Shown piece by piece: positions 5,965 through 13,054 of a stretch of DNA of 16,440 nt. Source of the DNA: SIG710 sp045587665. GTDB lineage: Bacteria > Bacillota > Clostridia > Oscillospirales > CAG-272. Under the pieces are notes generated by a model that ran no database searches, was not told the origin of the DNA, and saw nothing but the letters and a program-made list of their open reading frames with translations. Location: the NCBI GenBank assembly GCA_045587665.1, contig JAZNCT010000018.1:1-16440 (forward strand). Direction: 5' to 3'. Both the position numbers and the translations under genes were made by a program. Every line of letters starts with the position of its first letter. Within the stretch, counting starts at the first letter, position 1.

Positions 5965-7665
5965 TTGGCACGAGTATCCCGCAAAGGTAGCAATAATATA
6001 TATGTAACCAAAACCGAAGTAATTCGCATTTGGAACGCTGCTCTGTATGTAAGACTTTCTGTAGAAGATAACGGCAAAGATTCGGACTCCATAAGTAATC
6101 AAATTGCGATTCTTGAAAAGTATGTTTCCGAAAGACCGTATCTTGAAAAGGTTGATATTTATATCGACAACGGATACACAGGCACTAATTTTGCACGTCC
6201 GGAGTACGACCGTATGATGAACGATGTAAAAAAAGGACTTGTAAACTGTGTAATCGTAAAGGATTTATCAAGACTCGGAAGAAACTATATAGAAACAGGA
6301 GATTTTATCGAAAAAATCTGTCCGTTCTTTGGACTGAGGTTCATATCAGTCAATGATGATTACGATACAGAAACCAGTCTTTCAGGCACTGCTCTTTCGG
6401 TATCTCTCAAAAATATCGTAAACGATTATTATGCCAAGGATATATCAAGAAAGGTAACATCGGCACTTCGTACAAAAATGCTTCGAGGTGACTATATAGG
6501 CAACTATGCTCCGTATGGCTATCTCAAAGATCCTAAAAACAAAAATCACCTTGTCATAGATTATGAAGTTTGCGATGTTGTCAAGAGAATATTTGCGATG
6601 AGAGCAGACGGTAGAAGCTTTATGAGTATAAACAGAACTCTTAATGATGAAGGTGTTTTATCTCCGAGCGAGTATAAAAGGCAATGCGGTATAATTACAA
6701 ACAACAACGACAAACCCGGCAGAATTCTTTGGAACAAGCATATGATAACAGAAATACTGTCGAATGTCGTTTATATCGGTAGTCTTGTACAGAGAAAATC
6801 AAGTCAGTGCTTATATGAAGGAAAAACTTTTCACAGAACTTGCGAAGATGAATACATCGTAGCTGAGAATACACATGAGCCAATCATTGATTATGACCTG
6901 TTTGAAAGAGTACAGATAGTTAATACAGAAGCTGCAGAAAGAACACGGGCAAACAGCGGAAAGTATTCACATCTTCCGAAAACGGAAAACTTATACGGCA
7001 AAAAGTTTGTTTGTGCTGTCTGTGGGAGAGTTATGAAACTCCAACGCTCCTTTAACAGTAAAAAGGATAAGGTGTATTTCACATTTAAGTGTCCCACATA
7101 TGCGGAGCATGGAAAAACAGGCTGTTCTGACGTAAAAATCAAAAAGGCAAATATGGATTTAGCGGTGATAGAACTTATCAACAAGCATATTGAGCTATTT
7201 GTTGATATGGATGAAACACTAAAACGGCTATTAGCAGTGAAAAAGCAAAAGGCAGTTTTCGCTGACAACAATAGCAAGGTGAAGTCTATTCGTGAGATGA
7301 TAGCTAAAAAAGAAGCGGTTCTGAGTACTATGTATGCTGACTTAAAAGAAGGCTTTCTAACCGAAACTGAGTATGCAGACAACCGTGACATCCTGAAGTC
7401 AGATATAGAAAAACTCAAACAGGAACTTTCAGAAGTTGATATATTACTGTCTGAAGCTCGCAAGCAATCTAAAGCTGAAAGCAATTGGAAACGGCTTGTC
7501 AAGAAGTACAGTAATATTACCGAAATGTCAGCGGAAATCGTTGAAGCATTTATTGAAAAGATCTGCATTAATGCAGAAAATCAAATTGAAGTTACTTTAA
7601 AATACTTTGACGAGATTGAAGCACTTATGCATCTTTGCAACAGACTTTCAGCGGAGGTGGCATAA
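5965..7665 (+). CDS. Large serine recombinase 2
   Basis: This 566-aa protein starts at a TTG immediately after the TAA of recombinase 1, with AGGAGG at 5951-5956. The catalytic serine is Ser32 in LYVRLS, 14 residues later than in recombinase 1 because of a basic N-terminal extension; DLSRLGR is at 100-106. The recombinase domain spans about 175-315. The zinc ribbon uses C350, C353, C376 and C387, and a coiled coil follows at about 430-500. The protein is clearly diverged from both neighbours rather than a recent duplicate. Adjacent serine recombinases in clostridial elements may act together or on different att half-sites; which of the three does the cutting here is unknown. Confidence 0.95.
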   Translation: MARVSRKGSNNIYVTKTEVIRIWNAALYVRLSVEDNGKDSDSISNQIAILEKYVSERPYLEKVDIYIDNGYTGTNFARPEYDRMMNDVKKGLVNCVIVKDLSRLGRNYIETGDFIEKICPFFGLRFISVNDDYDTETSLSGTALSVSLKNIVNDYYAKDISRKVTSALRTKMLRGDYIGNYAPYGYLKDPKNKNHLVIDYEVCDVVKRIFAMRADGRSFMSINRTLNDEGVLSPSEYKRQCGIITNNNDKPGRILWNKHMITEILSNVVYIGSLVQRKSSQCLYEGKTFHRTCEDEYIVAENTHEPIIDYDLFERVQIVNTEAAERTRANSGKYSHLPKTENLYGKKFVCAVCGRVMKLQRSFNSKKDKVYFTFKCPTYAEHGKTGCSDVKIKKANMDLAVIELINKHIELFVDMDETLKRLLAVKKQKAVFADNNSKVKSIREMIAKKEAVLSTMYADLKEGFLTETEYADNRDILKSDIEKLKQELSEVDILLSEARKQSKAESNWKRLVKKYSNITEMSAEIVEAFIEKICINAENQIEVTLKYFDEIEALMHLCNRLSAEVA

Positions 7666-9215
7666 TGGTTAAAACACTTGCAATGTATATGCGTATATCC
7701 CTTGAGGATGTAGACAAGAGAACCAACTCCGCAAAGGACGAAAGCAACAGCATACTATCACAGCGAAGACTTATTCAGAAATACATCTCTGAGAACAAAG
7801 AGTTCGCAACTTACAGAGTTTTAGAATTCATTGATGACGGTTGCACCGGAACGAACTTCGATAGACAAGGCTTTACTAAAATGATAGAGCTTGTCAAAAA
7901 GGGTGAAGTTGAATGCATTATAGTCAAGGACCTTTCCCGTTTCGGCAGAAATTATATTGAGGTCGGAGATTATCTGGAGCATATTTTCCCGTTCCTTGGA
8001 ATCAGGATAATATCCATAAATGATTATTACGACAGTAACGATTATTCAGGTAAAACAAGCGGAATGGATATTGCTTTCAGAAATCTTATCTATGACTACT
8101 ACAGCAAGGATCTTTCAAAGAAGGTCAAGAGTGCAATGGGACTCAAGCAAAAAGATGCACATTATCTGAGCTGTGTTCTGTATGGATATAAGCCTTCCGA
8201 AAGTGATAAGCACCAAATGGTAATTGACGAAGAAGCCGCTAAAATTGTACGCAGAATATTTGCTGAAATAATATCGGGAAAGACGACTACGCAAGTGGCA
8301 AAAGGACTTAATGACGATGGAATTCCAACTCCCGGTCAATACAAAGGGATAAAGTATAAGAGATCCCAAAGTCACCAATGGTCGCATATGAGAATCCACG
8401 AGATGATCTCCAATATTAAGTACACAGGCACTATGATCAATCATACCCGTGAAAGTAGATTCATACGAGATAAATCTCAAAGAAAATGCTCTCCTGATGA
8501 ATGGATTGTGCGTGAGAATGCACATGAGCCTATTGTTACAATGGAGGAGTTCCAAGCGGCCAACGAAAAGATACAGCGCCGTAAGATGAGCACAAAGCAA
8601 ATACTACCCACAAGTGACAGAGTTTATGTCTGTGCATACTGCGGTCGAAAGCTTGAAAAAGCAAACGGAACAGTTTTTGCCTGTATCTCTCACAGATTCC
8701 ATGAGAAAAGCGAATGTGTAAAAGTCAGATTCAGAAAAAGTGTTATGGAAGACGTAGTTTTTGAGGCATTGAAAGCACAGTTATCGCTTATCAAGCTTAG
8801 TGTTCGAAATTCGGTACCGGAAAATAAAAACAAGCACACCGAAATTAAACGGCTGCTTGATTCACTTTCCTCCGAAATATCCTCTCTTGACAGAGAAAAG
8901 CTTGAGCTTTACGAAATGTACCGTTTCGGAAATTTAACTGTCGAAGAGTATATGGAGAAGAAAGATAGGCTTATGACAAAATTGGATGCTTTAAAGAAAC
9001 GACTTTCTGATACCGAGGAAGAATACAAAAATTCAGTGGCTCAAGATAATCAAAACCAAGAGGAAGAAAAAAAGGCAATAATCATAGCAAAGACAAACGA
9101 TGAAATGCTTCGCAAAAACATGTATGAAGCGATAGAAAAAATCGTAGTTTTCGCTCCCGATAAAATAGAAATCAGCTGGAAATTCGATGATCTTTTCGTA
9201 GCTTTGAAGCACTAA
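7665..9215 (+). CDS. Large serine recombinase 3
   Basis: This is a 516-aa protein. The ATG at 7665 overlaps the TAA of recombinase 2 (TAATG), with GGAGG at 7653-7657; a TTG at 7635 lies upstream in frame but inside recombinase 2. The catalytic Ser12 is in MYMRIS and DLSRFGR is at 89-95. The recombinase domain spans about 165-300. The zinc ribbon uses C323, C326, C340 and C351. The long coiled coil (about 388-475) ends in a glutamate/glutamine-rich stretch. All active-site features are intact. It is the gene nearest to the element end, 140 bp from the spoVT junction, where recombinases of integrative elements usually lie. Confidence 0.95.
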   Translation: MVKTLAMYMRISLEDVDKRTNSAKDESNSILSQRRLIQKYISENKEFATYRVLEFIDDGCTGTNFDRQGFTKMIELVKKGEVECIIVKDLSRFGRNYIEVGDYLEHIFPFLGIRIISINDYYDSNDYSGKTSGMDIAFRNLIYDYYSKDLSKKVKSAMGLKQKDAHYLSCVLYGYKPSESDKHQMVIDEEAAKIVRRIFAEIISGKTTTQVAKGLNDDGIPTPGQYKGIKYKRSQSHQWSHMRIHEMISNIKYTGTMINHTRESRFIRDKSQRKCSPDEWIVRENAHEPIVTMEEFQAANEKIQRRKMSTKQILPTSDRVYVCAYCGRKLEKANGTVFACISHRFHEKSECVKVRFRKSVMEDVVFEALKAQLSLIKLSVRNSVPENKNKHTEIKRLLDSLSSEISSLDREKLELYEMYRFGNLTVEEYMEKKDRLMTKLDALKKRLSDTEEEYKNSVAQDNQNQEEEKKAIIIAKTNDEMLRKNMYEAIEKIVVFAPDKIEISWKFDDLFVALKH

Positions 9216-9257
9216 AAAGCGCCGAGTTGTCCTAAAATAACATAATGGGTAAAACCT

Positions 9258-9354
9258 TTATGTTAAGTAGGTTCAAAAAGTGAGAAGCCGAAAACGCCCT
9301 ATTTACAAGGGTTTTCCGGGATTTGTAAATAATTTTTGTACCTACTTGACATAA
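9258..9354. repeat. Nested inverted repeat at the element's right end (probable att arm)
   Basis: A 22-bp segment at 9258-9279 is repeated in inverse orientation at 9333-9354 with 20 of 22 matches. Its core is AAGTAGGT (9265-9272) against ACCTACTT (9340-9347). Inside it lies a second inverted repeat, ATTTACAA (9301-9308) and TTGTAAAT (9323-9330). The right arm abuts spoVT directly, so it is probably the recombinase-binding half of the att site. The left arm could be an accessory binding site. The inner hairpin followed by AATTTTT may also terminate the recombinase transcript. Confidence 0.8.
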
Positions 9355-9357
9355 TCA

Positions 9358-9885
9358 GACGACCTTGGCAGAGTGGTAATCCCAAAGGAGATCCGCCGCA
9401 CAATGCGCATCCGCGAAGGCGACCCTTTGGAGATCTATACAGACAGAGAGGGGGAAGTGATCTTTAAAAAATACTCTCCCATTGGAGAGCTGGCGTCGTT
9501 TGCGGCGCAGTATGCAGAAACACTCCATAAGACTTGTTCACTCTCTGTGGTCATATGCGATAGAGATGCTGTCATTGCTTGCTCCGGCGTGCCGAAAAAG
9601 GAATATGCAGACAGACGTCTATCCGGCGAGCTTGAGAGCATTATTGAGGGAAGAAATCTTTATGTCTGGCACGAAGGAGAAGAAAAGGTCTCGGTAACTG
9701 CAGAGGGCACATCGCACTTTGTAAGCTGTGCAATGCCTATCATGAGTGAGGGAGATATCATTGGATGTGTTGCTTCTCTTTGCCCAATGAGCGGTGAGAG
9801 AATGGCAGAGCAGGCTACTATGGATATCGAGAGTAAACTTATACTGACAGCCGCAGGCTTCCTTGGAAAACAGCTTGAGGGCTGA
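9358..9885 (+). pseudogene. spoVT: spoVT, 5' end removed by element insertion
   Basis: From GAC at 9358 the frame reads DDLGRVVIPKEIRRTMRIREGDPLE, the AbrB-type DNA-binding domain of stage V sporulation protein T, followed by a GAF-like sensory domain to about residue 170. SpoVT is a forespore regulator tuning sigma-G genes. In the known protein about 10-12 residues (MKATGIVRRI-like) precede DDLG. Here that part is absent, TAA (9352-9354) lies in frame just upstream, and the first usable codon (GTG 9373) has no Shine-Dalgarno. The remaining frame is fully open, with no decay, as expected for a recently or reversibly interrupted gene. A DNA-binding AbrB hairpin cannot form properly without its first strand. 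Confidence 0.9.
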
Positions 9886-9900
9886 TTTATGAAGAAAATA

Positions 9901-9941
9901 GAAAACTCTCTCACGCATTGCGTTGAGGGAGTTTTCTTTTT
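9901..9941 (+). terminator. Terminator of spoVT
   Basis: A long hairpin, GAAAACTC... paired with ...GAGTTTTC (9901-9936), includes a CGC/GCG core next to a short loop and is followed by five T. It starts 15 bp after the spoVT stop. Confidence 0.9.
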
Positions 9942-9987
9942 ATTGTATTATTTTTTTCTTTATTGCGACAATATTTTTGCTTAGCTC

Positions 9988-10016
9988 TTGATTTTGAGGA
10001 AAAAATGTACTATAAT
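9988..10016 (+). promoter_or_regulatory. Promoter of the comEB-tsaD operon
   Basis: TTGATT (9988-9993) and TATAAT (10011-10016) are 17 bp apart, about 40 bp upstream of the first gene. Confidence 0.75.
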
Positions 10017-10054
10017 ATATAATGTATATTTGTGTTCATTTTTTGGAGGTGGAT

Positions 10055-10543
10055 ATGGAAAGAGTTTCAAAGCATAATTATTACCTTGACATTGCTCAGA
10101 CGGTTTCTGAGCGGAGCACTTGTCTGCGCAAACGTTACGGCGCTATCATAGTTAAGAACGATGTTATCGTTTCAACAGGATACAACGGTGCCCCCAGAGG
10201 AAGGCAGAACTGCAGTGATATCGGTATCTGTCAAAGGGAAAAGCTGGGAATTCCACGCGGTGAACGATATGAGCTTTGCCGTTCGGTTCATTCTGAGGCT
10301 AATGCTATAATTGCCGCTCCGAGAGATCAGATGCTTGGTTCAACTCTTTATATGGTGTGCACAGAGCCGGGAACAGGCGAGATAGTGAGCGGCACAAGCA
10401 GCTGTATGATGTGCAAGCGAATGGTTATAAATGCCGGCATTGAAACGGTTATCATACGCGATACTAAGGATGAATACCGAATAATCTCTGTCAGCGATTG
10501 GATAGAAAACGATGATTCGCTCAGCGGTGTTTTCGGATACTGA
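10055..10543 (+). CDS. comEB: dCMP deaminase family protein (ComEB-like)
   Basis: This is a 162-aa zinc-dependent deaminase. The active-site signature HSE (H79, catalytic E81, in VHSEANAI) and the zinc cysteines C117 and C120 (SSCMMCKRM) are intact. Other cysteines (C23, C53, C59, C75) may form the second zinc site seen in dCMP deaminases. The reaction is dCMP to dUMP, feeding dTMP synthesis. The first PC(x)2C proline is replaced by Ser, a small deviation. I chose ATG 10055 (GGAGGT at 10045-10050) over an in-frame ATG at 10022 that lies next to the -10. First gene of a four-gene operon; a competence role is only historical for the family. Confidence 0.88.
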   Translation: MERVSKHNYYLDIAQTVSERSTCLRKRYGAIIVKNDVIVSTGYNGAPRGRQNCSDIGICQREKLGIPRGERYELCRSVHSEANAIIAAPRDQMLGSTLYMVCTEPGTGEIVSGTSSCMMCKRMVINAGIETVIIRDTKDEYRIISVSDWIENDDSLSGVFGY

Positions 10544-10558
10544 TTTTAGGAGTGAAAA

Positions 10559-11095
10559 ATGGACGCAGTTCTTGAAAAAAGTGAAGAAAATCTGACGGCA
10601 GGCTGTGCAGGAAAAAATCCGCTCAAAGTTTGCTTTGTGTGCACCGGCAACACTTGCCGCTCTCCAATGGCACAGGCGATACTAAATGATATGGGCAGAG
10701 TGCCTGAATTTTGTTCTGCCTGTCCCCCTGAGCTTCTCAGAAAAAGGCGTATTATAGCAAGCTCGGCAGGCATAAGTGCGATCGACGGAATGCCGATATC
10801 TGAAAATGCCGCAATGGCTTTGCAGGATGCAGGCATCAGAGCTTTGACGGATAATGATTATATAAATCACAGGGCAAAAATGGTTGATATATCCGATCTT
10901 GCTTTAAACGATCTTGTGGTGGGCATCACCTCAAGGCACGCAATGGCACTTATAGCAAACTATCCTCAGTTTGCTTCAAAGATAATTTCAATGGATGAGG
11001 ATATTCCCGACCCATTTGGCGGGGATATCGACGATTACAAAGCTTGCCTTGATAAAATATGCAAATCTATTGAGAGAATGTTTTTTGACAAATGA
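10559..11095 (+). CDS. Low-molecular-weight phosphatase, YwlE-like (protein arginine phosphatase candidate)
   Basis: This is a 178-aa protein. The P-loop FVCTGNTCRS (26-35) carries nucleophile Cys28 and Arg34, and the general-acid loop is DPFGG (Asp151). The residue after Asn in the loop is Thr32. In B. subtilis YwlE a Thr at this place gives preference for phosphoarginine, while tyrosine phosphatases have Ile, so arginine phosphatase activity is likelier than tyrosine phosphatase. A 20-residue N-terminal extension and a cysteine/basic insertion (about 46-65) make it longer than the usual ~150 aa. It lies 15 bp after comEB (AGGAG 10548-10552), and its stop overlaps rimI (ATGA). Confidence 0.85.
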   Translation: MDAVLEKSEENLTAGCAGKNPLKVCFVCTGNTCRSPMAQAILNDMGRVPEFCSACPPELLRKRRIIASSAGISAIDGMPISENAAMALQDAGIRALTDNDYINHRAKMVDISDLALNDLVVGITSRHAMALIANYPQFASKIISMDEDIPDPFGGDIDDYKACLDKICKSIERMFFDK

Positions 11096-11538
11096 CGGAT
11101 TTTCATATACTTAAGCTTGAAGAAAAGCATCTTTTGGCAACTGCAGAACTTGAAAAACTGTGCTTTGCCCATCCCTGGACTGCCGAGGGGCTAAAGACCC
11201 TTATCTCAGAGGGGGGAGTTGGCTTTGCTGCAATAGAAAAGGAAAGCGGAAGACTTGTTTCATATGCGGGAATGATTTTTTCTGCCTATGAGGGGGATAT
11301 TACCGATGTGGCCACTCACCCTGATTTCAGGAGAAGGGGATTATCAAATGCCGTTATGGACAAGCTGATAGAGTTTTCGAGAGCTAAAGGTTTATCCTCA
11401 ATAGCTCTTGAGGTGCGGGTCTCTAATATTGCCGCCATTTCCCTATATAAGAGGCTTGGCTTTGAGATTGCCGGAAAGAGACCGAGGTTTTACCGCACCC
11501 CCCCAGAGGATGCTTATGTTATGATAAAACAACTTTGA
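11092..11538 (+). CDS. rimI: Ribosomal-protein alanine N-acetyltransferase RimI (GNAT)
   Basis: This is a 148-aa GNAT acetyltransferase. The acetyl-CoA loop is RRRGLSNA (80-87), a variant of the usual RRxGxG/A. Family landmarks are Glu107 in LEVR, the SNIAAISLYKRLGF segment (111-124) and Tyr134 in RFYR. RimI acetylates the N-terminal alanine of ribosomal protein S18, and in many genomes is encoded beside tsaD/tsaB. The ATG overlaps the previous stop by 4 bp, so translation is coupled. Function as RimI rests on the family pattern plus the neighbouring tsaD; relaxed substrate range is possible. Confidence 0.9.
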   Translation: MTDFHILKLEEKHLLATAELEKLCFAHPWTAEGLKTLISEGGVGFAAIEKESGRLVSYAGMIFSAYEGDITDVATHPDFRRRGLSNAVMDKLIEFSRAKGLSSIALEVRVSNIAAISLYKRLGFEIAGKRPRFYRTPPEDAYVMIKQL

Positions 11539-11553
11539 TTTTTTAGGAGAATT

Positions 11554-12561
11554 ATGTATATTTTAGGACTTGAAAGCTCCTGCGACGAGACTTCTGCCGC
11601 GGTTGTTGAGATGAATGAGGATGGGCGATTTATTCGCTCTAACATAGTAGCCTCGCAGATAGATGTTCACAGACTTTACGGCGGCGTTGTTCCGGAGATT
11701 GCCAGCAGAGCTCATATAGAGGCTATTTCAAAAATAACATATGAGGCTCTTATGGAGGCAGGTATAACTCTTTCCGAGGTTGGGGCTATTGGTGTAACCG
11801 CATTTCCCGGTCTTATCGGTGCACTGCTTGTGGGTGTGAATTTTGCAAAATCCTTAGCTTATGCAAACGGTATACCGCTTGTGGCGGTCAATCATGTTCA
11901 CGGACATGTTTCTGCCGCACTGCTTTCGGAAAACTCTCTTAAGCCTCCCTTCCTTGCACTTGTGGTTTCCGGAGGACACACATCTATTTACAAGGTGAAT
12001 TCTTATACCGAATATGAGGAGATAGGCTCGACCCGTGATGATGCGGCAGGTGAGGCTTTTGACAAGGTGGGCAGAGTTATCGGCTTGCCATATCCGGGCG
12101 GTGCCGCTCTTGACAAGCTGGCCTATGAAGGCAGCTCAAATGCCATTCAGTTACCTTCTCCGGCTATTGCGGGTGAAAATCTTGATTTTTCCTTTAGCGG
12201 GCTCAAAACGGCAGCTCTCAATTATATAAACCAAATGGAGCAGAGAGGAGAAGAGGTAAGAAGAGCAGATCTTGCTGCTTCATACACTGCCGCAGTTACA
12301 AAAGCAATATCTAAAAAGATCGGTATGGCACTTGATATAACGGGAATGAAGACCTTGGTTATGGCAGGCGGTGTTGCGGCAAATTCTCATCTGAGACGTG
12401 CTGTTTCACAGGTTTGTCAGGAGAAAAATGCAAGGCTTGTTTGCCCTCCGATAGCTCTTTGCGGTGACAATGCGGCAATGATAGGTGCGGCGGCATACTA
12501 TGAATTTTTAAAGGGAAATTTTGCTGGCACATCGCTTAATGCTTCCGCTGTGGAAGTATGA
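11554..12561 (+). CDS. tsaD: tRNA N6-adenosine threonylcarbamoyltransferase TsaD
   Basis: This 335-aa protein is full length for the family. It has the ASKHA-fold N-terminus LGLESSCDETSAA and metal ligands His114 and His118 in NHVHGH. The nucleotide loop VSGGHTS is at 138-144. FDKVGRVIGLPYPGG (169-183), AGGVAANSHLR (271-281) and the last metal ligand Asp305 in CGDNAAMIG are all present. With TsaB and TsaE it transfers the threonylcarbamoyl group to A37 of ANN-decoding tRNAs. tsaB and tsaE are not in this window. AGGAGA at 11545-11550 sets the ATG at 11554; it is the last gene of the comEB operon. Confidence 0.97.
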   Translation: MYILGLESSCDETSAAVVEMNEDGRFIRSNIVASQIDVHRLYGGVVPEIASRAHIEAISKITYEALMEAGITLSEVGAIGVTAFPGLIGALLVGVNFAKSLAYANGIPLVAVNHVHGHVSAALLSENSLKPPFLALVVSGGHTSIYKVNSYTEYEEIGSTRDDAAGEAFDKVGRVIGLPYPGGAALDKLAYEGSSNAIQLPSPAIAGENLDFSFSGLKTAALNYINQMEQRGEEVRRADLAASYTAAVTKAISKKIGMALDITGMKTLVMAGGVAANSHLRRAVSQVCQEKNARLVCPPIALCGDNAAMIGAAAYYEFLKGNFAGTSLNASAVEV

Positions 12562-12662
12562 TTCCTTTTTTGGAAAAAAGGATTTGTAAAATCATTTATA
12601 ATATTTTCTTGTGTTTTGTCAAATGCTATCATGTTTTAGTTTTATCTAACTCATAAAAGGAG

Positions 12663-12828
12663 TTTTCAACAGGATTTTTCCACAGCTTGTGGAAAAATCG
12701 GAACCAAACTGTGTGTTTTTGCAGTAAATTTTTACTTTTTAAGATGAAAACCTTGAAAAATATGGGTGCTTATGTGGAAAAGTATGTTGAAACTGTTGAT
12801 AACTTTTTTTCGCGTCTTGTGTGGAAAA
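12663..12828. promoter_or_regulatory. Cluster of six DnaA-box-like 9-mers
   Basis: On the + strand lie TTTTCAACA (12663-12671) and TTTTCCACA (12676-12684). On the - strand lie TTTTCCACA at 12688-12696, 12773-12781 and 12820-12828, and TTATCAACA at 12794-12802. They are close to the DnaA box TTATCCACA. The second and third form a perfect palindrome, GATTTTTCCACA-GCT-TGTGGAAAAATC (12673-12699). The flanking DNA is very AT-rich. DnaA binding is inferred. The position, upstream of rex and two primosome genes, fits DnaA-dependent control or an origin-like site. Confidence 0.6.
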
Positions 12829-12877
12829 ATCGGGTAATTGACGAAAACTATCTGCTTTTGTATCGGATTGCAAATTT

Positions 12878-12904
12878 TTGACAGGATATGTTTGGTGCTA
12901 TGAA
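12878..12904 (+). promoter_or_regulatory. Candidate rex promoter
   Basis: TTGACA (12878-12883) and an extended -10, TGC-TATGAA (12896-12904), are separated by a short 15-bp spacer. It lies 50 bp downstream of the last DnaA-like box and 150 bp before rex. Spacing is suboptimal, so this is tentative. Confidence 0.4.
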
Positions 12905-13054
12905 AAGTTTTTTAGTGTAAAAAAACACGAATTCAAGTTAAAAAAATCTGTAATTTTTTTGGAATTATCAGTTCCGATTTGGGAGCGTTTGAAGATTATC
13001 AAACCTTCTCGAAAATGTGAATTTGAATAAAAATATTTTGAAAGGATAACCCAT

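Larger units (their letters stand above)
1..9357 (+). mobile_element. Integrated element with three serine recombinases, inserted in spoVT (right part only)
   Basis: The segment carries hipBA, an XRE repressor, a Tn916-like sigma/HTH_16 pair, a structured leader and three large serine recombinases. It stops abruptly inside spoVT: DDLGRVVIPKE-type coding sequence begins at 9358 with no start codon, and an in-frame TAA lies at 9352-9354. The right boundary is therefore at about 9357; the exact crossover base is not determinable, but the GA of the GAC codons is a candidate because TnpX/TndX-type recombinases cross over at GA. The left end and the 5' part of spoVT lie outside the window. I see no conjugation, relaxase or phage structural genes in this portion, so whether it is an ICE, a mobilizable element or a cassette is undecided. 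Base composition looks more AT-rich than the chromosomal part. Confidence 0.85.
12562..13054. other. AT-rich 490-bp intergenic region
   Basis: No convincing gene is present. A 64-codon ORF at 12687-12881 has no ribosome-binding site or recognisable product. The start holds a short hairpin (TCCTTTTTT/AAAAAAGGA, 12563-12582) that could end the tsaD transcript. The middle holds a DnaA-box-like cluster, and the right part the rex promoter. Small inverted repeats lie before rex (GTTTGA/TCAAAC, 12987-13004). Confidence 0.7.

Noticed and set aside
6891..7568. Long open frame (225 codons) on the - strand within recombinase 2
   Set aside because: It lies wholly inside a clear recombinase gene, is rich in Ser/Leu/Phe as antisense frames of Glu/Lys-rich helices are, and has no recognisable domain.
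9373..9885. A complete, independently expressed SpoVT starting at GTG 9373
   Set aside because: There is no Shine-Dalgarno or promoter upstream. The frame continues upstream into conserved SpoVT codons (DDLGR) before meeting a stop, so the 5' end is missing rather than re-formed.
12663..12828. Assigning this directly as the chromosomal oriC
   Set aside because: dnaA, dnaN and rpmH are not adjacent and skew cannot be judged here; only a DnaA-box-like cluster is supported.
12687..12881. 64-codon open frame between tsaD and rex
   Set aside because: It has no ribosome-binding site, starts within the palindrome and has a composition like translated AT-rich DNA; the DnaA-like boxes explain the region better.
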